A stretch of 64,000 nucleotides of DNA, from assembly GCA_963854735.1 (NCBI GenBank), contig OY978101.1, forward strand, positions 496,001-560,000. The letters run 5' to 3'. Under the pieces are notes generated by a model, which was not told the origin of the DNA, did no database searches, and saw nothing but the letters and a program-made list of their open reading frames with translations. Shown here piece by piece: positions 42,056-53,356 of this stretch; the stretch's first letter is position 1; every line of letters starts with the position of its first letter. Position numbers and translations under genes: made by a program. This DNA comes from Marvania coccoides. Its lineage: Eukaryota; Chlorophyta; Trebouxiophyceae; Chlorellales; Chlorellaceae.

Positions 42056-42560
42056 ATTTTTCCAGCCTGTGGTTTTTCGTGGTTTGTTCGTCGCTTCTCC
42101 ATGTACATTTCACCTGTACCTTTTCTCTTCCATGCATCTTATACAGCCTTGACCTTTCTATTTTTCACTTTATCGAATTTCTTTGGCGCAACTGGGTTTT
42201 GCGCCTTATCCTTTTTACATCTCCCATTCGCCACATTCTCTCTCCTTGTCCGAAATTGTTGGCTCCTTTGGCTGTCTTGGAAACCTTACTAACGTCAGCA
42301 ACACACGTTTCGCGGATTTGCAGGTAAACAGGGTTTTGACATCTTCATTGATTTGCTTATGAAACTCTTCGAAGGAGCCACAATTTTCGGACCCAATCAT
42401 TTATTTAAAATAGTATACGTCGCATATCGTGAGCTCCCCTAGCTTCTGCCTCGGGTTCTTAACGGGAATGGTTAAAAAATATGAAGAGCAATAGGCTTGG
42501 GCTGGCATTTTTGTTGGCTTGCATGGGTCTTGGGAGACGATGATAGTAGATGTCAGATTT
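42056..42560. other. AT-rich gap after the mobile-element island
   Basis: May be the Penelope-like element 3' end plus the M11 gene terminator. No ORF with support. Confidence 0.4.
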
Positions 42561-44508
42561 TCAACGCGTTATCTTTCCAGAGAACGCAGTGCTTTTTTTA
42601 ACGGTTGTCAAAGGGACCGATTTGTCATGCAGCCAACATATCTTCGCAAGTGTGTCCACCGTCCAGGCCCCACATTTTAACTCAGCGAAACAGTACGAAA
42701 TGCATTTTTCTGCATCTACTACATTGACATATCCATAAAGGCTGCCGGAAAGATATTCAATTCCAACTTGAGCAGTCTGGCCAGGCTTGATTGCAATTTC
42801 GTTTGCGCTCATGCAAGAATTGGCGTCGCCCTTTCTGCAAATGGAAATAATCGCACTGCCCAAAGCAGTAACGCGAGCGTGCATTCGAACGACGATACCG
42901 GCCTGCCAATAAATATTCAAAGGAAAAAAAAACATTGGAAATATTGATAATTAGGATAATTAGGAAGTTCACAGATGTGCGCTGCACAAAACAAACATGT
43001 TAAATGCGATAGCACCACTTACTTGGTTCATAAATTCTTCAGGCGCAAGAAGATCCCAGCGTTGAGTATACCTAAAAATTGGCTCCCCCCGTGCTCCGTT
43101 CCAAACTAAAATAAGAAGCTTGTCGGCAACGTTTTGTGCCAGTTTTCCGAGGTTAAGTCCGTTATTGGCCGCATAAGAGACGTAAAAGCTATATCCTGGA
43201 TAATCAGGAAGAGGGGTTTTCAAACTCGCAGTGCTAGAATCCAGGTAATTCGGTAGAGACCGCAGTATCGATGACCCTGGCAACAACGACACTGTTGCTG
43301 GCGAATTCCACCCCAGAGCCCAATGCTCAGCCGCATTGTAACATTGGCCTCCAGCGCCCATGTTGGAAACTTCATCATAGCAACAACCGCCGTTGTCAGT
43401 TCCAGCATATGTGAGGGCATGCTGCAGCCCCAGGTTATGCCCAGCCTCGTGGTGCAAGAGGTCAGTGTGAAAGCTGCCCCCACCGTTAATGTACATACTG
43501 TTGTCATTAAAATATGCTAATCCAGCCCACCAATTGCAAGGCGTTGATGGCCAAGCGTTTAGTACGAATCTGCTCAAAGCGGGAAAGGCAACCGTCAAAA
43601 AGAAGTTTGATTTCTGACCTGAAAAGCAAAAAATAATAATACGCACCGGTGAGATGAGATATTGTAACCTTTCGATTTCAGAATTGTTTTGGCTTTTTTC
43701 GTATAGCCATTAAAGGCAGAAGTTCGGCCGTCAGGTCCTAAGAGGTCCTGAGCGCACTTCGTTGCAATGTCGCCAAAACTGCACCCAAGATCTATTTCAA
43801 CCCAGGTTGACGCGGCTTTATTTAATGTAAATTTCCCGTGAGAGCACTTTTTGAAGCGGCTCGCCAGGTTGTCAGCGGGCCGTCCGGCAGCATTGCCAAA
43901 AATTATGTTATACTGTTCGCCGACCGTTTGAACATTGCCATCAGGGCGAAGTGGCTTTTTACCGCAAATGGTGGAGTAGACAAGCAGGACGCCCACTTTT
44001 CCACTGCGAGGTAAAACCGCTGGCACAGCTCTCGCGGAGCGAGCACCTGTGCCGCTCATTGCTTGGACAGAAGTAGCCAGGGGGGCCGAATCATTGGAAT
44101 ATACAACGGTAGCTCGCACACGGGTCCCATCCCTGTAAATGTCGAGAAGCTCTTGGGGATTTGAGGTCGTTGGCGCCAGGCGGTACGTGGCACCGTCATC
44201 AGCAATGATATTCCAAAAAGTGCCAGAAGAAGCAGTGCCGTTATGAATGATTGGCTGCATGATAGCAACATGCTGGAGTCGGCCAATAACCTCTTCTTTT
44301 GGAGGGATCGCAGCAATCGATGCCGGAGCGCCAAAAGCAAAGTTTGGAAGCACTGCATTGATGGAAAAGGGCTTAGCATCTTCTCAATGCATCGCAGTTT
44401 CCACGTCATGCACAACTTACTGGAGATTAAAAGCACCGCAGCAAATAAATTTCTTGCCTTGGCGCACCGCTGCTGCTGAGCACACGGCCTTGCACAAGCA
44501 AGCATCAT
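42561..44508 (-). CDS. Gametolysin-type M11 metalloprotease with C-terminal PAN-like domain
   Basis: Four exons (44508-44421, 44352-43669, 43618-43023, 42902-42561) give 569 residues. Residues 1-~38 are a signal peptide with hydrophobic core LFAAVLLISMLPNFAFGA. A propeptide-like domain follows (IIHNGTASSGTFWNIIADDG). The catalytic part has KVGVLLVYS, then zinc motif HHEAGHNLGLQHA (HExxHxxGxxH), then a YDEVSNMGAGG block and a Met turn, as in M11 gametolysins that digest cell-wall glycoproteins in volvocine algae. The C-terminal 110 residues have a Cys pattern (SYCFAELKCGAWTVD, KICWLHD) like a PAN/Apple module. The protein is secreted by inference. Exon 1 was found by joining phase-1 ends that rebuild the signal peptide. 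Confidence 0.88.
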
Positions 44509-45347
44509 GGCAATTCAAGACTTTATATGCGTTCTGACGCCAATGGGTCGCAACTATTACTGCCTGAATATGAGAGGAAGCGTTGTAAGAGCACGTAGGA
44601 AGATTTAATCGACGTGTACTAGGATCCCGTCATTTTCGCGAGAGAAGACGAGGCCGTGCAGATCATCAATCTTTAAAGCACCAGTGGAACCGTCCTGGCC
44701 TCAAAGCCTCGTAGAGTTAGACATTCGAAAAGCAAAAATTCGAAACAGACCAAGCAACACACTTGCTTTTTTCAACTTGCCTCTGGAAAAGCTTATCTGC
44801 TGGTGAATCGGTCGTGTTCGCCTTTATTTTCCTGGTTATGTGTTGCGAATGAACAAACACGCTCGACGCTGGAGATTGAAACGCCCAAAATACATGATCG
44901 GCAAATCAGCATGACACGATGTTTCGTGGCCAGCATTTGTGCAAGTATTGCATCATGAAAACAGAGCCACAGAGAGCTTTGCAACGACTATTAATTTCTA
45001 TGGAGATATAGGAGGCAGAGCATGGTGGAGCTTGAGGTGTGGTGGCTGAGGCAATGCGGCTCGCGCCATTTCTCAGCCACCGCCTGGAGCTCAATTGGCA
45101 ACGCTCTAATGTTACACAAATACACGTATTGTACAAAAGTCAAACTAATACCGTCATGAAAAAAACTAGCGCTGCACTGAAAAAGCAGGTTCATAACAAA
45201 GGTCAGACAGAGCCCACCGCAACATATAAAAAAATTGACCGAGCGAGTGCCTTTCATTTTCTTTGCACCGCCCTGCCAAACCAACGCGTGGTCTCTTCCT
45301 CCGCCACCCCCAGTTTCCAACCTGCTTGCCGTTGTCACCCGCACGTG
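44509..45347. other. Intergenic region, no gene seen
   Basis: 840 bases upstream of the M11 gene and downstream of the EF-hand gene. There are several short ORFs, none with coding character. Confidence 0.4.
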
Positions 45348-46310
45348 CTATCTCAGCTCCTCCAGGTCAGCCGGCAAATCTTCTAGCGGGCAAATGTCCT
45401 GCATCAGGTGCTGCGCCCCTTTCAGCGTGGCCGCCAGGAAGTCCATCACCACGCACTGCGGCACCCAGTTGTCCTGCTCTTCATCCTGCAGGTCCATCAG
45501 CCGCCGCTCCTCGCCCACCCGCTGCAGCAGGTCGAAAAAGGCCTGAAAATTGATGCCCAGGGTGTGCTGCACGCGGATGACGTGGTACAAGGCTTCCAGG
45601 GTGTCCACGTGAAGATACTGCTGGTTGCCGTACCGCCAAAACTTTCTTCGGTCCGGGCTGTTTTCCAGCAGCAGCGCGCACACCCTGCAGAGGAAAGAGA
45701 AAGGGAGGGAGTGAGAGGGAGAGGCAGGGAGTGGGGAAAAGAGTCCCCAGTATAAGAAATAACCAAAGTGATTTGGTTCGTATTTTTAGGGGGAGAAAGG
45801 AGGCAAAGCGGTGGAGAAAATTATTTCATCAGAAAGAGAGGGAAACAGCAAAAATTGAGGATGTGGACGTGTTTGTCTGGCGCACCAGTTGACGCAGGTT
45901 TCTTGGCCGTTGGGGGCGCACATGGCCTGCCACAGCTGCAGCGAGAAGAAGCCGGCCAGCTGGGCGGAGTACTCAAAAGATTGGTAGCACCTGCTGCGCT
46001 TGCGGCACAGCGCGGCGAAGGCTATGAAGTCTTCCAGGGTGATCCGCCCGTCATGGTCCCTGCGGCACAGGCCGAGAAAGAGATTTGAAAAAGCCAGCAG
46101 CATTGACGATGTTAACTAACTGCTGCATGACTGGCGGGTTACTTACCTGTCCAGCGCCCACAGCACCCCCAGATGGGAGAGATCCACTGGTATTGTTGCC
46201 CCCTTTGCTTGGAAGCGCAGGACCTCGTGCAAAACGAGGTGTTTCCGGCCCGTTTGTAATCGTTTGAACTCGGCTGCTAAAAATTCATCGGACTTGGTGA
46301 GCGCGCCCAT
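45348..46310 (-). CDS. EF-hand calcium-binding protein
   Basis: Three exons (46310-46147, 46059-45886, 45684-45348) give 224 residues. One clear EF-hand spans the first intron: DRDHDGRITLED, with Asp at positions 1, 3, 5 and Gly at 6; position 12 is Asp rather than the usual Glu. A helix pair (HLGVLWALDR before, FIAFAALCRK after) frames it. The C-terminal part (FWRYGNQQYLHVDTLEALYHVI, then FQAFFDLLQRVGEERRLMDL) is helical, and may hold a degenerate second hand. It resembles plant single-EF-hand proteins of unknown role. The last exon has a GTGCGC donor upstream. The start ATG at 46310 is preferred because sequence before it is AT-rich. Confidence 0.75.
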
Positions 46311-46458
46311 GGCTTCCGGCGTATGATTAAAATCAAATATAAAAGTAAATTGAAAGCTCTCGTGCGGGCGGAACAAAATTCAAAGATTTTCAAATAGGTA
46401 GAACCTTAGCCGATTTCCCGGCCACTTCGTCCAATTGCAATTTGTTTATTTAGACACC

Positions 46459-48188
46459 ATGGCGGACGAGGAGGCGCGCTCCCTTGCCTCCGAGGAGCCG
46501 GCAGCTTCCCCACTTCCCGATGAAAAATTGAACGAGGCAAAAGAAGCGAGCGACAAACCAGGCTCTCCCAACGCTTCAGAAGAGCCCAAGCCACCCCCCA
46601 GGGACGGCTCCAAGAGCGACCGGCGCGGGCAGTCTCGCAGCAGGAGCCGCGAGCGCCACCATCGCCGGCACTCTCGCAGCAGGAGCACCAGCCGCCGACG
46701 CCACGGCCGCTCTAGGTCCAAAGAACGGGGCAGCAAGCGGGGCCGACGGGAGGACCGAGGCCGCGGCGATCGTCGCCGGGATCGAGACGATAAAGATGGC
46801 GGTCGCCGCAGTCGCCGCCATTCCCCTTCCCGCTCGCCATCCCCCCGCGATCTCCGCAGGGAGAGGCGCAGCAGACGGTCCCCTAGCCGGTCCCCCGACC
46901 GCCGGCGGCGCTGGCCCTCGCGCTCCCGTTCTAAGGACCGCTATCGCCGCAGCCGGGAACACCGCCGACGATCCCCTTCTCCCTACAGCAAGTCTCGCTC
47001 GCGCTCGAGGTCAAGGTCCCGCCGCAGAGACGCCGCCGCTGCGCCGCCGTTGCCAGGCCACGCAGCGGCGATCCTGGCGGCGCCGACAGCAGCAATGTTT
47101 CCTCCAATGACTGGGTACATGCCCCCTCACAACCCCATGATGCCCAACATGCCAGCGCCATCGCACTTTCCCAACCTGACTGGTGGAGTGGGCACGCTGG
47201 CTGGCATCCCTGGGGTGAGTAAATCTCGGATTCCACTACGGATAATCGATGAATGATCTTGGGGGGGGGGGGGGCAATATATATTTCAATTCACCTTCAC
47301 CATTCCCTTCCTTTCCTTTCCTTTTCTCCTCTTCAATCCGCACAGTCCTCTCCTCCCTTGTTTCCCTTTCTCCATTCCTCTTTCTCCTTTTTCACTCCCT
47401 TCTCCTCCCCTCGCTGCTCCTCCCTTTCTCTCCTTCTTTCTCCCCCCGTTTCCCTCCCCCCCCCCCCCCCCCTCTCTCCTCCCAACCCTCCCCCCCTCCC
47501 CCCATTACCACTGCAGATGCCCCCAGGCATGGCTATGCCCTCCCATGCCACCCGCAGCGCCCGTCGCCTCTACGTCGGCGGCATCCCCAACCCCTGCTTC
47601 GACTTCCAGCTCATCGAGTTCCTGGGCTCCACGCTCGTGGCTCTGGGTCTGGTCGCCAACCAGGGCCGGTTGCCCATTTACAAGTGCGAGGTGAGCGCCG
47701 AGCGGGGCTTTGCTTTCATTGAGTTTTACGACGTGGCGGACACCACGGCGTGCCTGCAGCTGGACGGCATCATCTACAACGGGCAGGCGCTGAAGCTAAG
47801 GAGGCCCAAGGACTACGTCATGCCGTTCGGGGTGAGTTCTGGGTGCTGTTTACAATTTTGGCCAACGTGGTTATATATTCTATTGCTATTGTTTACTTTT
47901 CTTTATAATGACGGAGAGGCGCGGCGTGGATGGCAATTGATAAATTGCTGCCTTTTTTTCATTCAAACGTATCTTGTTGGAGTGTATTTGCCTGCCCTCG
48001 TCGCTTTTTTTCTTTACCTTTCTTCCCCATCATCCACGCTCATGCAGCACTTCGATCCGCCTCCTCTGGGCCCGGTGGCCATCGCAGCACTGCTGGCTCA
48101 GAAGACTGGTGCCCAACCGCCCCCAGGCCTGCCCACCTTGCCTCCAGTCACTGCACAGCCGCCGGTAGGAGGGCCTCTGCAGCCGTGA
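46459..48188 (+). CDS. Short U2AF65-like splicing factor with one RRM
   Basis: Three exons (46459-47214, 47517-47831, 48048-48188) give 403 residues. Residues ~50-200 are an Arg/Ser/Asp-rich RS domain with many RS and SR pairs. Then comes a Pro/Met-rich linker and one RRM: RRLYVGGIPNPCF at RNP2, GFAFIEFYDVADT at RNP1, and LDGIIYNGQALKLRRPKDY, which is the U2AF65 RRM1 signature. Normal U2AF65 has a second RRM and a UHM after this. Here the protein ends 47 residues later in Pro/Leu-rich sequence, and the next gene begins at once on the other strand, so the missing domains are not downstream. It probably binds polypyrimidine tracts in the nucleus. Confidence 0.88.
47259..47516 (+). other. Very long polypyrimidine tract in the U2AF65-like intron 1
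   Basis: Almost all of the 302-base intron 1 is C and T on the sense strand, with a G run near its 5' end (47259-47271) and a long C-rich stretch (47456-47510) close to the CTGCAG acceptor. Other introns here have tracts of 10-25 bases. The tract could form triplex DNA. Confidence 0.85.
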
Positions 48189-48377
48189 GGCTGCGTTTGA
48201 AGCAGTAATGTGTTGCTGCTGTCTTCTTCTTTCACTCCGCCATTGCTGCGTATTTGCGTGATTTATCTTTTTAAATGTAGCAAATTGAAACTCACTCCTT
48301 GAAACAAACATTCACAAGAAATTAAAAATTTACCGTCCTCGATTTTTTCTCCCCGCTCTTCTTTCCTTCCCCGTTTT

Positions 48378-50350
48378 TCAATCCCACCGAGTCGCGGTGC
48401 TGTGCTCTTGCACCAGCCACGCCGTCTCCTCCCGCCCGGACCGTTTGGCGGCCGACAGCCCGCTGAACGTCCGCTTTGCACGCTTCCACAGGCTGAGCTT
48501 GTGCGCAGCGTGCCTGACGCGCACCGGGGTGGAAAGAAGGGTTGTATTGGCATTTAAAGCGGCAGAAACAGGCTGTGCTGCGTCATCAACAGTTGCAGGA
48601 GACCACATCGGCGCAGCAGCAGTGGTGATTTCTGTTGACCGCTGAGGCGGCGGCGGCTCCTGAGCAGGCTGCTCTTCAGCTATGGACCCTACCGCCCATT
48701 GCGAGCCTTCTTCCCTCAATATTGGAAGCGCTGCTTCTGCCTTTGCAGCAGGCCTCTGCACAGCAGCAGCAATCGCTGATCGAGAAGCGAAGGAACGGCG
48801 CTCTGCGCTTGCAGAGGGCCGCCGCTGCCTCGTTGTTGGCCTGGAGTCCTCCAGCCGCAGCTGCGCCGAGGTGTAGAGGATGGGGATCGACGCACTGACT
48901 CGCATCGCTCGGCTGCTGCCCAACGGCGTCGCGCCAGGATCCTCAGCAGTTGTTCCTTTTCGTGGGGTGGCCTGCTTTGCCTCCTTCACCAGCTCCACGA
49001 CCTCCATCTGCATGCTGCGCAGCCCCTCCTGCAGCCGCAGCAGCTCTGTCACCTGCGCCACCAGCGCCGCGTGCACTCCAGGATCTTCTTTCTCTGCTGC
49101 TGCCGTCGAATTTTGTGTCGCCACCGCGACGTCAGCAGTAGGTAGCATCTGCCGTTTCTCCACGCTCTCGGAAGCTGACGGCCTTGGGGAGTTCATCACC
49201 CTGCCTGGGCCGCCAACAGCAGGGGAGCCCGCAATCGCCGCTGATGCGGCAGGGAGGGAGCGGCGTCCTACAGCAGGCGATGCAGCAGCGGCTTTCGCAG
49301 CTCTTGCGGCCGCTGCTGCGCCCTTTTTCTGAGCAGTCGGCTGGGATTCCCTCTCCGGAGAAGAATCGGGGGTTTCTTTCGCGGCAGATTTAACAGCAGG
49401 GACGGGCTTCCGGGGGGGCTTCACAAAAATTTGCACCCCTGGGACTTCCTCCGCCTCGCCTGCCGCTTCTTTGGCCGCCACCTTGGCTCGCCTCGCATCT
49501 TGATCCCTGTGAAAGTCTCGCCGCAGCTGCTCCCTCTCCTTTTCTAATTGGGCCTCCAGGTCCCGCTCCCACTGCCGCTCCCTGCGTTTATGTGTTCATA
49601 TGCGTTTGCTTGCTATGCAAAAAGAAAAAAAATGAATTTGGTGGCTTACTTCTCAGCTTCCTCCTCTTTGGAGCGCTTCTTCTCCTCGATTTGGCGCTTC
49701 AAATCCTCTTTGAACGCCTGCTGCCGCTGCAACGCCGCGACCGCTTCCTCCTCGTTTCGCGATGGCGGCTCTGCTGCTATGGGCAAGGTGACGTTTCTGC
49801 GCGCGGTATCGTTCTTGGTAGCCACCCCGACCTCTTTTGAGGCGATGAAACGTTCCTTTTCCGTCAAAGCGGCAGCCACGCTGGGCTGCTGCGGAGGAGA
49901 ATGAAGGCTTTCCGCTCCACCTTCCACCGGCATCGACTCCCCTACATCCCCTCCTTCAAAATATCGGTCATCAACGTTGGGGTCAGCCTCATTGAGGAGC
50001 TTGGCGGCAGTGGCCGTCGGCAGCGATGCCGAGGGCTTCAGTCCGGCCCGTTTTGCCCTCGGAAGCTCACTCTCCTGTGTCGCCAGGCGCGCAGCCTCTT
50101 TTTCTCGTATTTGAGCCTTCAGCTCCTCAGCGTACTTGCGTTTCCGCCGGGCCAGCAGATCATCGGCGGCCGCTCCCTGCGACGGTTTCTGCACGGTTCC
50201 AGGTCAGAACCTGGCAAATAAATAAAAATTAATTAAGAATGTATTTTGTCAGCGTACCTGGGGCGCAGCAAACGCCTCAGGCTCCTCGTTTTGTGAGTGT
50301 GAAAGCAGAAGCTTGACGCTGTCGTGGGGAACTCTGATGCCGCCGCGCAT
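48378..50350 (-). CDS. Coiled-coil protein, CCDC66/CSPP-like
   Basis: Three exons (50350-50258, 50188-49650, 49581-48378) give 611 residues. Three related charged helices occur in order: RRKRKYAEELKAQIREKEAARL, then QQAFKEDLKRQIEEKKRSKEE, then RQWERDLEAQLEKEREQLRRD. This Y/F-x(2)-x-L-x(3)-I-x-EK repeat is typical of CCDC66 and CSPP-type proteins, which bind microtubules at cilia and centrosomes. A later leucine-rich helix (ALVAQVTELLRLQEGLRSM) and a basic C-terminus follow, separated by Ala/Pro-rich spacers. The second exon acceptor was fixed by an in-frame TGA just before it. Membership is by pattern and not certain; the gene is convergent with the U2AF65-like gene. Confidence 0.65.
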
Positions 50351-50678
50351 CGCTCATGGGTGCGTCCGGGGGAGTGCTTCGAGGTGTTTGAAGTGACGAA
50401 CTGGATTTAAAGTTCCCCGTTGAGCCTCATCAAGCCATATTTGAAAAAAAGTCAAAGGCTGCTGCTGCTGTGCTGTGCTCAGTGCCCGTCATTTCTCTTC
50501 AAAATGCAACATACGAGTTTATTTTATTTAAAAAAACGCCTGGTTGTCTTGTCTTGGGCGGCAGTGAGCACCAGCTTGATTTATTTCACGACACATTTAG
50601 TTTTGATCAGACGTTATTTTCCGCGTTGGAGAGAACCTTTTGAAGTAATTACAAAATCTTTCTGGTGCTGGTGTTCTG
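50351..50678. other. Divergent promoter region
   Basis: 328 bases between the 5' ends of the CCDC66-like gene (minus) and the ENTH-ArfGAP gene (plus). No clear motif was seen. Confidence 0.4.
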
Positions 50679-53261
50679 ATGGCTCCTTGGAGCAGCAAAC
50701 CCTCCAACGGAGGGCGACACCAGCAACAACATCAATTCGAAAATGAGATCGAACCAGCCACTGGTCCTCCTCCTCCCCCTGGCACGTCTCCCAACGCTGC
50801 CTACAATTCATCCAATCCAGTGACATCCTTCGAAGCGCCACCCCCGCCCCTTCCGTCCACTCCCGCTCCCACCGTAGGAGACAAATTTACCGACGCTGGG
50901 TCGTGGCTGAAAGACTACGGCACAGCCCTGAAGCACGGCAACATCAAACCATACTGCTTGACCGAGCGCAAGGTCCGCTCCGCCACCCGCAACCAGGCTT
51001 GGGGCCCTGTGGGAGCCCAGCTGTCGGAGCTGGCAGCACTGTCTTTCCAGCCGGCAGAGTGCGCCACGATCTTCCGCGTGCTGGAGCTGCGCCTGGACTA
51101 CCCCCCGGACAAGTGGCGCAACGTGTACAAGGCGCTGTCTGTGCTGGAGTTCCTGCTCAAGGTATGAGGATTGAGATTTATATTCATCCCGCTCTCATAT
51201 TTTTGTCCCACTGGTCTTCAGCTATGATGCTGCACGCCATACCCACAATTCTTTATTACAACTAATGACATTGAAATCGCGTTTCTTTTCCTCGTTCCCC
51301 CCTCTTTCTTCTCTTTCAGCGCGGCAGCACCGATGCTGTGAGCCGCGCCAAGGCATACGCGCCGCGCCTGCAGGCGCTGGAGGGCTTCGCGTACGTGACC
51401 CCGGACAGCCGTGACGTGGGCGCCAACGTTCGGCACCGCGCCCGCGCTATTCGCGCGCTGTTGCAGGACGAAAAGCGGCTGGAAGAGGAACGCAAGGCGG
51501 GCGCCAAGCAGCACGCCCGCATGGCCGGGGGAGGCACCGCGCTGGGCGGTGGGGCAGCGGGGATGGGCGGCGACCCCTACTCTGGGGGCTCTGATTCCCC
51601 CGAAGCGGTGCGAACCTCGAATAATAATGGCGCAGCAGCGGAGGTGGCAGAAACCGCTGCTGCCGCCACGCCGCTGCCCAATGCTGGAGAAACTAAAGGG
51701 GTGTCCCAGGAGGCGAATGCGCGGCATCTGACGGCGTTGAAGCGGCTGCTGGCGCGCAAGGAGAACGCGGTTTGCGCCGACTGCGCCATTCCAGGTGAAT
51801 TAGTCGAATTATTCAAGTGTCGATGTTTCTTCGTCTGTTTTTATTTTATTTGCATGGACTTTATTACTATAAGAACATCTCGATTGACACGCCCATATTC
51901 GACATTAACTTGAATCACTAATTGCCTCTTCTTTCTATATTATGTACCTAGGTGCCGGCCATCGCCCCACCTGGGCCTCAGTCTCGTTGGGCGTCTTCAT
52001 CTGCATGCGCTGCGCCGGGGTGCACCGCGGGCTTGGTGTGCACATCAGCCAGGTGCGCTCTTGCTCGTTAGACACCTGGCTGCCTACCCAAGTTGAGTTC
52101 ATGGCGGGGTGCGGCGGCAACGCCAGGGCCAACCAGTACTGGGAGGCGACCCTGCCGGGCGGGCGCAAGCCTTCCGTGGCTGCTCTGGCGGACTTGGACT
52201 CGTTTGCGCGGCGCAAGTACATCGATCGGGAGTTTGCGGCGCCCGACGGGGTGTGGCCACCGGCGCCGCCCTTTGAAGACGCTGGGACGAGGGAGGCGCT
52301 GGACGCGATGCTGCCTGAGGAGGAGCGGGAGGCGCGGGCGGCTGCGCGCGCCGTGCAGGCGGCGAAAGAGGAGGAAGAGAAACGCGCAGTTGCAGAGAGG
52401 GCGGCGGCTGAGGCGGCGGCCGAGGCGGCGGTGGAGCGGGAGAGGGAGGCGGCCGAAAAAGCGGCTGCAGAGGCGGCTAAGCCCGATTTGATCAATCTGC
52501 TGGACTTTGACATGGGTGGCGATTCTAGCTCTACTCCTGCTGCGTTGTACCAGCCAGCAGCGGCGTCTCCTTCCTTTGTGGATCCATTGGCGGCGCTCGG
52601 AGATTTAGTCATCGACCCCAAGCTAGAAAGCGCGAGGCAGGCGGCGGCGCAGCAAGACCCGCTGCACGTGGCCCGCCCCCCGCCGAGCTTCGACGCCTGG
52701 GACATGGGCGCGGTGCTGTCAGCGCAGCAGGCGCAGCAGCAGGCTGAAGAAGAGCAGCGCCGGCGGGCGGAGGAGGCGGCCGCCGCCGCTGCGGCTGCTG
52801 CAGCAGCAGCCGCGCAGGCCAGGCAGCCGACCTACCACCCGCCTTGGGCCCCTGTGTCAATGGCTGGTGGAGGTGGTGCTTCGAATGGGGCGGCAGCAGC
52901 TGTTGCTGCTGCTCCGTCTGCATTTGCTGACGGCTTTGCGGCGGTGCCGCACCAGTTTACTTCCAGCCCTGTGGTGGTCCCGCCGCAGGATCTGGCGCAG
53001 CAGCTGGGCTGGGCCCAACCGCAGCAGCAGACGCACAAACTGGCTACGCAGCAGAGAGCAGTGCAGCAGCCACAGCGGCCGCTGGCGCCGCATGAGCAGC
53101 GCGCGCAGGCGTTGATGATGGGCGGCCTGGATTCTTTCTCTGCGCACGCCAACCTGGTGGCGGTGAAGCAGCCTGGGGGCATGAAGGGCGCCGGTGGAAT
53201 GGGCATGAAGCAGCAGCAGCAGGCATCACCGACGCTGAAGGACCTGAGGAAGTCGCCATGA
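50679..53261 (+). CDS. ENTH-ArfGAP fusion protein
   Basis: Three exons (50679-51161, 51320-51794, 51952-53261) give 755 residues. A Pro-rich N-tail leads into an ENTH domain (~85-230): TERKVRSATRNQAWGPVGAQ, KWRNVYKALSVLEFLLK, and GANVRHRARAIRALLQDEKR. After a spacer comes an ArfGAP zinc finger (~300-400): VCADC, WASVSLGVFICMRCAGVHRG with the arginine finger, and LGVHISQVRSCSLDTWL, then ANQYWEA. The loop between the two Cys pairs is 20 residues, four longer than usual, at the exon 2/3 junction. An Ala/Glu coiled coil, a possible adaptor motif (LINLLDF), and Gln/Pro-rich tail follow. It should join phosphoinositide and clathrin-coat binding to Arf GTP hydrolysis in vesicle formation. Confidence 0.93.
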
Positions 53262-53356
53262 GCGCCACATCGTTGTATTTAACTACTTTATATTTTTGAC
53301 TCGTGAAAAACCATAAATTTTTGGTCTATAAAATTGTGCAACATTTAATTAAATAT

